64,000 nt of DNA. Source: Sulfuriferula sp. Lineage in GTDB: Bacteria > Pseudomonadota > Gammaproteobacteria > Burkholderiales > Sulfuriferulaceae. The stretch covers positions 124,001 to 188,000 of the forward strand of contig JARLJL010000012.1 in NCBI GenBank assembly GCA_031291235.1, written 5' to 3'. The translations under genes were made by a program, and so were the position numbers. This document shows positions 1-8,320 of this stretch, one piece after another (position 1 is the stretch's first letter; each line of letters starts with the position of its first letter). Below the pieces are notes generated by a model. That model saw nothing but the letters and a program-made list of their open reading frames with translations, searched no databases and was not told the origin of the DNA.

Positions 1-94
1 AGTTGTAGCGACCCTGATGGCGATTGCGCGGGTGGAGTTGGCCGGTTGATGACGGCGCGTTGTCCGATGGCGGTTTGCGGTGTCCGGTTCGCAT
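1..94 (-). CDS. rlmF: 23S rRNA (adenine-N6)-methyltransferase RlmF, 5' end only
   Basis: Only the first 31 codons are inside the window; the gene runs off the left edge. The reading starts at an ATG on the reverse strand and, after a variable N-terminal tail, reaches the residues LHPRNRHQGRYN. These match the conserved opening of RlmF/YbiN proteins, in which LHPRNRH followed by RYD is highly typical. RlmF uses S-adenosylmethionine to methylate one adenine of 23S rRNA. No strong ribosome-binding site is visible. The call rests on that short block alone, so the family is likely but completeness cannot be judged. Confidence 0.72.
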   Translation of the reverse strand, partial: MRTGHRKPPSDNAPSSTGQLHPRNRHQGRYN

Positions 95-185
95 AGGGCA
101 GGTTGTAATGCGGGATAAAAGTCGAGGCAATATAGCAGATTACAGGCAGCGACGTTACGTCATCGCAGGATGCGCGGCGAGGGGG

Positions 186-1121
186 TCAGAACCAGAACGA
201 GGTATCCTTCAGCAGAAATTCATCGTAGGACATGTAGTGCGATCCGTCGCAAGAGAAGGTCAGACTGATCATACCGTTGAAGATATTGATGGACGCCGTG
301 CGCAGATAAATGGTGGGGTCGGCAAAGCGCAGGGATTGCATGGTATTGAGTATCTGCTCGATATTGTGTTGCGGGATGGCCGCATCGAGCGGGTAGGGGC
401 TGGACGGGTATACCAGGCAGATGTCCGCATCGCTCAGGGTTTCGTGATCCAGTATGCGATAGCGAAACGGGTCGCTTGTCGTCCATATCGTGGCCTGACT
501 GCTGGAAAAGTGAATCTGGCACTGGAATACGCCGCGCTGGGTCAGCAGCTCTTCGAGGATGGACAAGGCCTGTTCCAGATTGCCGTCCATCGGGCTGTCT
601 ACGCGGCATTGCTGGAACACCGTGCCGCGAATTGCCGGATCGCCTTTCACCTGACGCCAGTAGCCGGGCTCTTCGTATAGCGCAGAGGTGACCGGCAGGC
701 CGCGCAAGTCGAAATCGGCGCCGAGATAACCCAGCGTATCCGTATCGGCTGCGACGACTTGCAGCGCAGTGAGCGACGGCCGCCGCCCCAGCAGGCTGAT
801 GTAAGCGTCCGAAAGCAGGAAGCCCCATGCCGGAACAGCTTCCTGCATGTAAGGGCGCTGGGAACGGTCGCGGCCGTAGTGTCCGGATATCAGTCCCGTT
901 GCGCCGACATTGTCGCAAACCTGGATGCCCTCGGCTGTTACGCAATACAGCGCCGTGCAATGGGGGATATCGGCAAACCCAGCGAGCAGGGACGCATTCA
1001 GCTGTTCGCGATTTCCCCATGCTGCTGTGCATTGTTCGGCCAGTATGGTCAGCGGCTCGCGCACCATGCGCGCCAGGTCTTCCCGTTGCAGATAGATACT
1101 GTCTTTCCACGAATGTTTCAT
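186..1121 (-). CDS. PDC-sensor-like (Cache-type) cytosolic protein
   Basis: This is a 311-residue protein. The chosen ATG is preceded by an AAAGGA ribosome-binding site; a longer reading to 1346 only adds low-complexity basic sequence. Residues about 20-150 look like a PDC/Cache ligand-sensing fold: an N-terminal helix with LTILAEQC, then ALYCVTAEGIQVCDN and the GHYGRDRSQRPYM stretch. In Cache proteins such a stretch often precedes the ligand pocket (RPYF-type motif). The C-terminal half, about 190-311, is less recognisable. No transmembrane segment or signal peptide is visible, which is unusual because most PDC sensors are periplasmic loops of membrane receptors. No output domain is fused. 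Its partner is unknown; divergent transcription from the exporter operon at 1358 suggests, but does not show, a link. Confidence 0.7.
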   Translation of the reverse strand: MKHSWKDSIYLQREDLARMVREPLTILAEQCTAAWGNREQLNASLLAGFADIPHCTALYCVTAEGIQVCDNVGATGLISGHYGRDRSQRPYMQEAVPAWGFLLSDAYISLLGRRPSLTALQVVAADTDTLGYLGADFDLRGLPVTSALYEEPGYWRQVKGDPAIRGTVFQQCRVDSPMDGNLEQALSILEELLTQRGVFQCQIHFSSSQATIWTTSDPFRYRILDHETLSDADICLVYPSSPYPLDAAIPQHNIEQILNTMQSLRFADPTIYLRTASINIFNGMISLTFSCDGSHYMSYDEFLLKDTSFWF

Positions 1122-1357
1122 GCGTGCATTCCTTTCGTGCGATTGAAAAGTTGTCGGGCTGCGCAGTATCCGCGCCGGAAGTTGGAGTGGGCGAATATGC
1201 GGCGGTTCCCTGGGCGTTCGTTTGTGTGGATGCCTGCAGGCGGGAAGCACGGCGGAACTTGTACGGTACCCGGCGTATCTACCGGCAGGTGGCGCATCGG
1301 GTTCGGCCTGGATACTTTGATGATACGATGTTGCCGATACCCTCAAACGGAGCGGCT

Positions 1358-2005
1358 ATGCTGGAATTACACCATGTTACCAAATCGTATGCCGGTCGTC
1401 GCCGGGTACTTGACGATTTATCCTATACGCTGGCGGCGGGTGAGTATGTTGCGGTGATGGGCGATTCGGGCGTGGGCAAGTCGACCTTGCTCAATCTGAT
1501 CGCCGGGCTGGATACGCCCGATGCCGGCGACATCGTGATTGACGGCGTCGCCATGGCGACGCTGAACGACGATGCGGCAACCTTGCTGCGCCGCGTCAGG
1601 GTGGGTTTCGTGTTTCAGGCGTTTCATGTACTGCCGCATTTGACGCTGCTGCAAAATGTCGCTTTGCCCTTGCTGCTGAACGGACTGGATAGCGCGCGTG
1701 CCGAAGCGATGCTAAACGCGGTCGGCTTGCGCGGGCGCGGGCAGGATTTCCCCCGCCAATTGTCTGGCGGCGAGCTGCAGCGCGTAGCCATCGCACGTGC
1801 ATTGGTACATCGCCCGGCGCTGGTGCTGGCCGACGAGCCGACCGGCAATCTCGATCCGGAGACGGCGCACAGCGTGCTGATGCTGTTGCGCGATGAAATC
1901 AAAAACAATGGTGCTTCGGCCATCATCGTCACCCATTCTGTCGCGGCGGCGGCTACTGCCGACCGGGTATTGATGTTGACCGACGATGGTCTGTACCCCG
2001 CCTGA
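1358..2005 (+). CDS. ABC transporter ATP-binding protein, LolD/MacB type (AttE-like)
   Basis: This 215-residue ATPase begins MLELHHVTKSY. Walker A is GDSGVGKST near residues 35-43, the signature LSGGELQRVAIARAL lies near 135, and Walker B with the glutamate (LVLADEPTGNLD) near 155. This is the pattern of LolD/MacB/FtsE ATPases that power FtsX-type permeases. It should hydrolyse ATP in the cytosol to drive the permease encoded directly downstream. The stop TGA overlaps the next ATG by one base (TGATG), so the two are translationally coupled. Together with the following permease and lipocalin genes it matches the AttEFGH exporter arrangement. The substrate cannot be read from sequence. Confidence 0.9.
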   Translation: MLELHHVTKSYAGRRRVLDDLSYTLAAGEYVAVMGDSGVGKSTLLNLIAGLDTPDAGDIVIDGVAMATLNDDAATLLRRVRVGFVFQAFHVLPHLTLLQNVALPLLLNGLDSARAEAMLNAVGLRGRGQDFPRQLSGGELQRVAIARALVHRPALVLADEPTGNLDPETAHSVLMLLRDEIKNNGASAIIVTHSVAAAATADRVLMLTDDGLYPA

Positions 2006-4524
2006 TGAATGCCCGTAACGCGCTGTTGACACGCTGGCTGCTGTTTGGCGAATGGCGGGCTTATCCGTTGCGGGCGCTGGCGGCCGTGGCGGCGATAGCG
2101 CTGGGTGTAGGGCTGGGCTTTGCGATACATCTGATCAATGCTGCGGCGCTGGACGAATTTTCGGCTGCGGTGAAGAGTCTGTCGGGTCAGGCCGATCTGG
2201 AAGTACGCGGCGCGCAACCGGATTTCGATCAGCGTTATTACCCGCAGCTGGCGCAGCATCAGGGTGTGGCGCTGGCCAGCCCGGTGCTGGAGCTGGATGC
2301 CGTAGTGCCGGGCAGACAGCAGCCGTTGAAGATACTCGGTATCGACGTGTTCCGCGCCGCTGCCATTGCGCCCGATTTTATCGGCATCCCGGCCCAGGGC
2401 AGGGCGTTCGATACGCTGGCGGACGATGCGATATTCCTGTCGCCCGCAGCCATGAGCTGGCTGCAGGTGCATCAGGGCGACCTGCTGCGTTTGCGTTCCG
2501 GTGTGCACATCGTGACGCTGCGCGTTGCCGGCGGACTGGTGCATGCCCGCGCCGGGCAGCGTATTGCGGTGATGGATATCGCTGCAGCGCAATGGCGGTT
2601 TCATCGCGTCGGCAGGCTTTCGCGTATCGACCTGAAACTGACCCCCGGGGTGAATCGCGCGCAATTCAAAGCTGCGTTGCAGCGCGAATTGCAGGGGCGG
2701 CTGCTGGTGACGCAAACGCGCGAGCGTACCGAACGCAGTGCCGACATGTCGCGCGCTTACCGGGTTAATTTGAACGTGCTGGCGCTGGTGGCACTGTTTA
2801 CCGGCGCGTTTCTGGTGTTCTCTACGCAGGCGCTGTCGGTGATGCGCCGGCGCAGCCAGTTTGCGCTGCTGCGAGTGATGGGGTTGACTCGTGCCCAGCT
2901 GATGCGCCAGGTATTGCTGGAAGGTGCGGCATTCGGCGTGCTGGGGTCGGCCCTCGGTATTGCAGGCGGCTATGCAGTGGCGGCTGCCGCCCTGCATTTT
3001 TTCGGCGGCGATCTGGGCGGCGGTTATTTTGCCGGCATTAATCCGGTTGTGCATTTCACGCCTATGGCAGCAGCCGGGCTGTTCGTGCTCGGCGTGGTGG
3101 TGGCTTTGCTGGGATGTGCTGCACCTGCCATGGAGGCAGCGCACACCTTGCCTGCCCCGGCGCTCAAATCCGGCAACGAAGCCGGCGCGTTGACGCAACT
3201 GGCCAATCCCTGGCCGGCGCTGGCTGCGCTGGTGCTGGGTGCGCTGCTGACGCAAATGCCGCCGGTAGAAGGTTTGCCGGTATTCGGTTACATCGCGGTG
3301 GCATTGCTGCTGATCGGTACCGTTGCGCTGATGCCGCGTCTGAGCGGCAACTTTTTCCGCTTGCTGGGTTTGCGTCATGCGCGCAGTGCGGTTGTTACGC
3401 TGGTGTTGGCGCGTCTGGGCAATGCACCGAATCAGGCGGTCATTGCACTGGGCGGCGTGCTGACCAGCTTCAGTCTGATGGTGGCGATGGCGATCATGGT
3501 CGCCAGCTTCAGGGTATCGGTGGACGACTGGCTGTCGCATTTGCTGGCGGCGGATGTTTACGTGCGCTCGGCACAAGGCGGCGATACCGGCGCGCTGGAT
3601 ACCCAGGCGCAGATGACGATAGCGAACGCACCCGGCATCGCCCGCGTCGACTTTGTGCGCCAGACGCAGCTGACGCTGGCGCCCGACCGGCCCGACGTGA
3701 TGCTGATTGCCCGCGATATCGACGTGCGCGATCCGGGTAAAATCCTGCCGATTATCGGTGCCGGCATCGTGCCGCAGCATGGCTTGCCGGTCTGGGTGTC
3801 GGAGCCGATGGCGGATTTATACGGTTACAGGCTGGGCCAACAGATCGTTTTGCCGATCAACGGGCATATGCAGCAGGCCGTGGTGGCCGGGGTATGGCGC
3901 GATTACGGCCGGCAATTCGGCGCGATACAGATGCGGCTGGCGGATTACCGGGCGCTGACCGGCGATATGGATGTCAATGACGCCGGGCTCTGGCTGCAGC
4001 CGGGCGTGACCCCGGCGCGGGAAATCGCGACACTGCAACATCTGCCGTTCGGCGCGTTGCTGGAATTCGCCGAGCCCGGCGAGATCCGCGCAGTCAGCCT
4101 GAAAATATTCGACCGCAGTTTTGCAGTGACCTATCTGCTGGAAGTGGTAGCAATTATTATTGGCCTGTTCGGCGTGGCTGCGACCTTTTCGGCGCAGACG
4201 CTGGCGCGGGTCAGGGAGTTCGGCATGTTGCGGCATATCGGCGTGACCCGCAGGCAGATACTGGGCATACTGGCGGCAGAGGGCGGTTTGCTGACGGCTG
4301 CCGGTATTGCGGTAGGCTTTGCGCTGGGGCTGGTGATCAGCCTGATATTGGTGTTCGTCGTCAATCCGCAGTCGTTTCACTGGCGTATGCAGCTGCATTT
4401 GCCCTGGGGAATGCTGCTGTCGGTTGCGGCGCTGTTGCTGGCGTCGGCCATCGTTACTGCGCTGATAGCGGGGCGCTATGCGCTGTCCGGCAACGCGATT
4501 CGTGCCGTGAGCGAGGATTGGTAA
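2005..4524 (+). CDS. FtsX-like ABC transporter permease (AttFG-like, 839 aa)
   Basis: A large inner-membrane permease of 839 residues. A first membrane segment lies at about 22-44, followed by a periplasmic domain, then membrane segments near 255-278, 305-335, 350-375 and 400-440. A second FtsX-type half follows, with segments near 470-500, a soluble domain at about 510-700, and three more C-terminal helices. This duplicated layout is typical of MacB-superfamily permeases of the 800-residue class. Such proteins usually act as mechanotransmission exporters of lipids or peptides rather than forming a simple channel. In AttEFGH systems the permease is often two proteins (F and G); here both halves are in one chain. 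It starts one base inside the ATPase stop, and its own stop overlaps the next start. Confidence 0.88.
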   Translation: MNARNALLTRWLLFGEWRAYPLRALAAVAAIALGVGLGFAIHLINAAALDEFSAAVKSLSGQADLEVRGAQPDFDQRYYPQLAQHQGVALASPVLELDAVVPGRQQPLKILGIDVFRAAAIAPDFIGIPAQGRAFDTLADDAIFLSPAAMSWLQVHQGDLLRLRSGVHIVTLRVAGGLVHARAGQRIAVMDIAAAQWRFHRVGRLSRIDLKLTPGVNRAQFKAALQRELQGRLLVTQTRERTERSADMSRAYRVNLNVLALVALFTGAFLVFSTQALSVMRRRSQFALLRVMGLTRAQLMRQVLLEGAAFGVLGSALGIAGGYAVAAAALHFFGGDLGGGYFAGINPVVHFTPMAAAGLFVLGVVVALLGCAAPAMEAAHTLPAPALKSGNEAGALTQLANPWPALAALVLGALLTQMPPVEGLPVFGYIAVALLLIGTVALMPRLSGNFFRLLGLRHARSAVVTLVLARLGNAPNQAVIALGGVLTSFSLMVAMAIMVASFRVSVDDWLSHLLAADVYVRSAQGGDTGALDTQAQMTIANAPGIARVDFVRQTQLTLAPDRPDVMLIARDIDVRDPGKILPIIGAGIVPQHGLPVWVSEPMADLYGYRLGQQIVLPINGHMQQAVVAGVWRDYGRQFGAIQMRLADYRALTGDMDVNDAGLWLQPGVTPAREIATLQHLPFGALLEFAEPGEIRAVSLKIFDRSFAVTYLLEVVAIIIGLFGVAATFSAQTLARVREFGMLRHIGVTRRQILGILAAEGGLLTAAGIAVGFALGLVISLILVFVVNPQSFHWRMQLHLPWGMLLSVAALLLASAIVTALIAGRYALSGNAIRAVSEDW

Positions 4525-5588
4525 TGCGTTATCTGAATCTACTGTGGCTGTGCTGGGTATCGTTGACTTTGGCCGCGCCGCCGCAATTTGCCCAGGTGAC
4601 GCCCGGTCATACTATCGTTTTCCCGGCGGATTACGGAGCGCATCCGGCGTATCGCACCGAATGGTGGTATGCGACCGGTTGGCTGCAAACGCCGGATAAA
4701 AAACCGCTGGGTTTTCAGATTACGTTTTTTCGCATCGCGACCGGCATCGATGACGCCAATCCCAGTGAATTCGCGGCGCGGCAGCTGATTATCGCGCACA
4801 GTGCGCTGTCTGACCCGGCGCTGGGCAAATTGTTGCCTGCGCAAAAAAGCGCGCGCGAGGGTTTCGGTCTGGCATATGCGGCGACCGGCAATACCGATGT
4901 CAAGCTGGACGACTGGCGGTTGGTGCGCGCCGACAGCGGACAGTACCGGGTGACGGTCGTAACGCCGGATTACCGGCTCAATCTGCTGCTGACGCCATCG
5001 CAGCCGCCCATGCTGCAAGGCGATCGCGGTTATTCGCGCAAGGGTGCCAAACCGGCGCAGGCCAGTTATTATTACAGCGAACCGCAGTTGCATGTCAGCG
5101 GCAGCGTGGCGCGTAACGGCAAATCCGTAGCTGTCTCCGGCAATGCCTGGCTGGACCACGAGTGGTCGACCAGCGTGCTGGATCCGCATGCGGTGGGCTG
5201 GGACTGGGTGGGTGCGAATCTGGATAGCGGCGCTGCGCTGATGGCGTTCCGTATTCGGGATGTGCACGGTATGCCGTTGTGGGCGCATGCCACGTTGCGT
5301 GATGCACACGGCAGCACTACCCAATACGGCAATAGCGAGGTGCGCTTCGCGCCGCAGCGTTACTGGCGTTCGCCGCGTACCGGCGCGCATTATCCGGTTG
5401 CGATGCAGGTGCAGACCGGGCCGCTCGTGTGGCAATTGACGCCGCTACAGGACGATCAGGAACTCGATTCGCGCCAGTCCGTCGGCGCGGTGTACTGGGA
5501 AGGGGCAGTGAGCCTGAGCAGGGACGGCAAAACCGCAGGGCGCGGTTACCTGGAAATGACCGGATACGTGAAACCATTAAAATTATGA
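4524..5588 (+). CDS. Secreted lipocalin-fold protein, AttH/CrtC family
   Basis: A 354-residue protein starting at the ATG that overlaps the permease stop (TAATG); a TTG six bases earlier is less likely. Residues 1-18 form a signal peptide (hydrophobic core, then LAAPPQ). The mature part opens with the family hallmark TEWWYATGWL near residue 50 and contains WLDHEWSTS near 210. Both are characteristic of the CrtC/AttH family (Pfam PF07143), double-lipocalin proteins. Despite the CrtC name (carotenoid 1,2-hydratase), relatives beside FtsX-type transporters are thought to bind a hydrophobic ligand in the periplasm rather than hydrate carotenoids, and there are no carotenoid genes here. It probably hands cargo to or from the permease. 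Confidence 0.85.
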   Translation: MRYLNLLWLCWVSLTLAAPPQFAQVTPGHTIVFPADYGAHPAYRTEWWYATGWLQTPDKKPLGFQITFFRIATGIDDANPSEFAARQLIIAHSALSDPALGKLLPAQKSAREGFGLAYAATGNTDVKLDDWRLVRADSGQYRVTVVTPDYRLNLLLTPSQPPMLQGDRGYSRKGAKPAQASYYYSEPQLHVSGSVARNGKSVAVSGNAWLDHEWSTSVLDPHAVGWDWVGANLDSGAALMAFRIRDVHGMPLWAHATLRDAHGSTTQYGNSEVRFAPQRYWRSPRTGAHYPVAMQVQTGPLVWQLTPLQDDQELDSRQSVGAVYWEGAVSLSRDGKTAGRGYLEMTGYVKPLKL

Positions 5589-7381
5589 CTACGCCGCAAC
5601 AGCAAAAAAAGACGCCTGTGCAAGGCCTGGCTACGCTCAAGGGGCTGTTGCCGTTTCTGGCGCCTTATAAACTGCAATTTGTTTACGCCGGGATTGCGCT
5701 GCTGGTCGCTGCCGGGGCCACGCTGGCGATTCCGTATGCGTTTCGGCAGATGATAGACCTCGGCTTCGGCGGGACCGGGAGCAAAAGCATACAGCATGTG
5801 AATACCTATTTCCTCGCCTTATTCGGCGTGGCCTGCGTGCTCGCAGTGGCGACGGCGGCGCGGTTCTATGCGGTATCCTGGCTCGGTGAGCGGGTCACTG
5901 CCGATATCCGCAGCGCGGTGTACCGGCATGTAGTCAGCCTGAGTCCGCAGTTTTTTGAAACCACGCAAACCGGCGAAGTGCTGTCGCGGCTGACGACCGA
6001 TACCACGCTGATACAGGCTGTGGTCGGCACCAGCATCTCGATGGCGCTGCGCAATGTGCTGCTGCTGATCGGCGGCTTGGCGATGCTGTTCGTGACCAGC
6101 ATCAAGCTGTCGTCGATTATCATCGTGATGCTGGCGGCGGTGGTGTTGCCCATCGTGATTTTCGGTCGCCGCGTGCGCAAGCTGTCGCGCGATTCGCAGG
6201 ATCGCATCGCCGATGCGTCGGCCATGGCGGGCGAGATACTCAACGCCATGCCGACGGTGCAGGCCTTTACCCACGAGGTGCTGGAATCCGGCCGTTTCGG
6301 CGTTTCTGTAGAAAGCGCGTTCAATACCGCAATCCGGCGTATCCGGGCGCGGGCCATGCTGACGCTGATCGCGATATTGCTGGTGTTCGGCGCGATTGTG
6401 TTTGTGCTGTGGCTGGGGGCGCATGCGGTCATGCAGGGCGATATGAGCGGCGGCGAGCTCGGGCAATTCATTCTCTATGCAGTGATCGTAGCCGGTGCTA
6501 TCGGCGCATTGTCGGAGGTGCTGGGCGAAGCGCAGCGCGCGGCCGGCGCGACCGAGCGATTGCTGGAACTGCTGGCGGCAAGCTCGCCGATCCGGCCGCC
6601 GATGCATCCGCTGGCGTTGCCGCCGTGCGCAGGCAACGGCGCTGCCTTGTCGTTGCAGGCGGTGACCTTCCATTATCCGTCGCGGCCACAGACGCCGTCG
6701 CTGCAGCAAGTGTCGCTGGAGATCCGCCCCGGCGAAACGGTGGCGGTAGTGGGGGCGTCCGGGGCGGGCAAGACCACGCTGTTCCAGTTGCTGCTGCGTT
6801 TCTACGATCCCCAGCAAGGCGTCATCACGCTGGACGGCATCGATATTCGCCAGTTGGATTTGCATACCCTGCGCGATGCAATCGGCATCGTGCCGCAGGA
6901 TACCGTGATCTTTTCCGCCAATGCGCTGGAGAATATCCGTTACGGGCGTGCCAATGCCAGCGATGCCGAGGTGGTCGCTGCGGCAAAGATGGCGGCTGCG
7001 CACGAATTCATCGAGAAATTGCCGGAGGGTTATCAGGCCTTTCTCGGCGAGCGCGGTGTGCGTCTGTCCGGCGGTCAGCGCCAGCGTATCGCCATTGCCA
7101 GAGCCTTGCTCAAGAATCCGTCGCTGCTGTTGCTGGACGAGGCGACCAGCGCGCTGGATGCGGAATCCGAGCGCCTGGTGCAACTTGCGCTGGAAGCCGT
7201 TATGGTAGGGCGTACAACGCTGATTATTGCGCATCGGCTGGCGACGGTGCAGCGCGCCGATCGTATCGTGGTGATGGACAACGGACGTATTGTGGAAACC
7301 GGTACGCATGCCAGTCTGGTTGCGCTAGGCGGCATTTACGCCAATCTGGCTGCGTTGCAGTTTCATGTGCCGGTGCTGTAA
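5585..7381 (+). CDS. ABC half-transporter (MsbA-like, fused TMD-NBD)
   Basis: A 598-residue half-transporter whose ATG overlaps the lipocalin stop by four bases (ATGA). The N-terminal half has about six membrane helices, including a TGEVLSRLTTDT coupling region typical of type IV exporters. The ATPase half carries Walker A GASGAGKTT near 390, signature LSGGQRQRIAIARAL near 493 and Walker B LLLLDEATSALD near 513. It would work as a homodimer exporting a lipid, lipid-linked molecule or peptide. It is close to the MsbA-like family common in proteobacteria. Overlap with the AttEFGH-like genes suggests co-expression, but a second exporter type in the same operon is not an obligatory part of those systems. 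Confidence 0.88.
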   Translation: MTTPQQQKKTPVQGLATLKGLLPFLAPYKLQFVYAGIALLVAAGATLAIPYAFRQMIDLGFGGTGSKSIQHVNTYFLALFGVACVLAVATAARFYAVSWLGERVTADIRSAVYRHVVSLSPQFFETTQTGEVLSRLTTDTTLIQAVVGTSISMALRNVLLLIGGLAMLFVTSIKLSSIIIVMLAAVVLPIVIFGRRVRKLSRDSQDRIADASAMAGEILNAMPTVQAFTHEVLESGRFGVSVESAFNTAIRRIRARAMLTLIAILLVFGAIVFVLWLGAHAVMQGDMSGGELGQFILYAVIVAGAIGALSEVLGEAQRAAGATERLLELLAASSPIRPPMHPLALPPCAGNGAALSLQAVTFHYPSRPQTPSLQQVSLEIRPGETVAVVGASGAGKTTLFQLLLRFYDPQQGVITLDGIDIRQLDLHTLRDAIGIVPQDTVIFSANALENIRYGRANASDAEVVAAAKMAAAHEFIEKLPEGYQAFLGERGVRLSGGQRQRIAIARALLKNPSLLLLDEATSALDAESERLVQLALEAVMVGRTTLIIAHRLATVQRADRIVVMDNGRIVETGTHASLVALGGIYANLAALQFHVPVL

Positions 7382-7500
7382 GTGACATGCAGACATGCCG
7401 GCGCTTGCGGCGGCAAAATGTGCTAACGTATGAGTCCGCCGCATAGCGTATCGCGGCCCGAATCAAAATTTATGGTGCTGTTTTTGATAGGAGAGAGATT

Positions 7501-8052
7501 ATGAGACGTGTCGTGCTGGCAAGTGTATTGGCATTGGGTTCGACGGTTGCAGCGGCTGCGGGTTTTACCCTGAGCAGTCCGGATATGTCGCCGGGGCAGA
7601 CCATTCCCGACAAATTCGTGTTCAACGGTTTCGGCTGCACCGGCAAGAATGTATCGCCGGGTTTGAACTGGAAAAATGCGCCGGCAGGTACTAAAAGTTT
7701 CGCCATCATGGTGCACGATCCCGATGCGCCTACCGGCGGTGCCGGATTCTGGCATTGGGTGGTGGTGAATTTGCCGGCGACGATGACCGGGCTGGCACAG
7801 GGCGACGGCGGGCTGGATAGCAAGAATCTGCCGCCGGGCGCAGAGCAGATTCGTAACGATTACGGCCAGGCAGCCTGGGGCGGCCCTTGCCCGCCGGAGG
7901 GCGACAAGCCGCATCACTACAATTTTACCGTCTATGCGTTGAAAACGCCCAGGCTGGAGATTCCTGCCGGTGCATCGACATCGGTGGTCGGATTCATGAT
8001 CAATAGCCAGACGCTGGCAAAAGCTACTTTGACGGCGCGTTTCGGGCGTTAA
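7501..8052 (+). CDS. YbhB/YbcL-family PEBP-like protein, secreted
   Basis: A 183-residue protein preceded by a good ribosome-binding site (AGGAGAGAG). Residues 1-19 form a signal peptide ending in AAAA. The mature chain shows phosphatidylethanolamine-binding/Raf-kinase-inhibitor motifs: DPDAPTGG near residue 75, HWVVVNLP near 85, and the GPCPPEGDKPHHY block near 125, which builds the anion-binding pocket. Bacterial members are periplasmic or cytosolic proteins of uncertain function. It is a single gene with its own leader. A hairpin follows at 8069-8089. Confidence 0.88.
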   Translation: MRRVVLASVLALGSTVAAAAGFTLSSPDMSPGQTIPDKFVFNGFGCTGKNVSPGLNWKNAPAGTKSFAIMVHDPDAPTGGAGFWHWVVVNLPATMTGLAQGDGGLDSKNLPPGAEQIRNDYGQAAWGGPCPPEGDKPHHYNFTVYALKTPRLEIPAGASTSVVGFMINSQTLAKATLTARFGR

Positions 8053-8068
8053 GCGCCATTTCCTCGGG

Positions 8069-8089
8069 AGGCCGGTACTATGCCGGCCT
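8069..8089 (+). terminator. Possible weak terminator hairpin
   Basis: Seven-base arms (AGGCCGG at 8069-8075, CCGGCCT at 8083-8089) flank a seven-base loop just after the PEBP-family gene. There is no uridine run after it, so intrinsic termination would be weak; it may only be a stable RNA end. Confidence 0.35.
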
Positions 8090-8320
8090 TGCCGCCTGCC
8101 TTATCGCAGTATCCGCCCTTCCGTTTTTATCTCTACTCTGCGTTTATGTTGTAAGATGAAAGTCTTTGTCTTACGATGTGTCAGAATTAATATTACATTT
8201 CTGCATTCTGCATTGTTAAATTCGATTTATCGTATATTAATTAAGTATCAGGTCAGCTTATGCCTTGCATTGACGGGCGGTGTAACGATTATGCAAGAGA
8301 TCAAAAAACAGGGAGAAGCA

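Noticed and set aside
24..680. Open frame of 218 codons on the plus strand
   Set aside because: It runs antisense across the PDC-sensor-like gene and the rlmF start and has no family character or ribosome-binding site.
1624..3780. Very long reverse-strand open frame of 718 codons
   Set aside because: It is a shadow of the FtsX permease and ATPase: extreme His/Gln/Arg bias and no recognisable domain.
5819..7309. Reverse-strand open frame of 496 codons
   Set aside because: It is antisense to the ABC half-transporter with biased His/Arg/Gln composition; typical of GC-rich shadow frames.
7395..7420. GC-rich hairpin after the ABC half-transporter gene
   Set aside because: The stem is short and imperfect and no uridine run follows.
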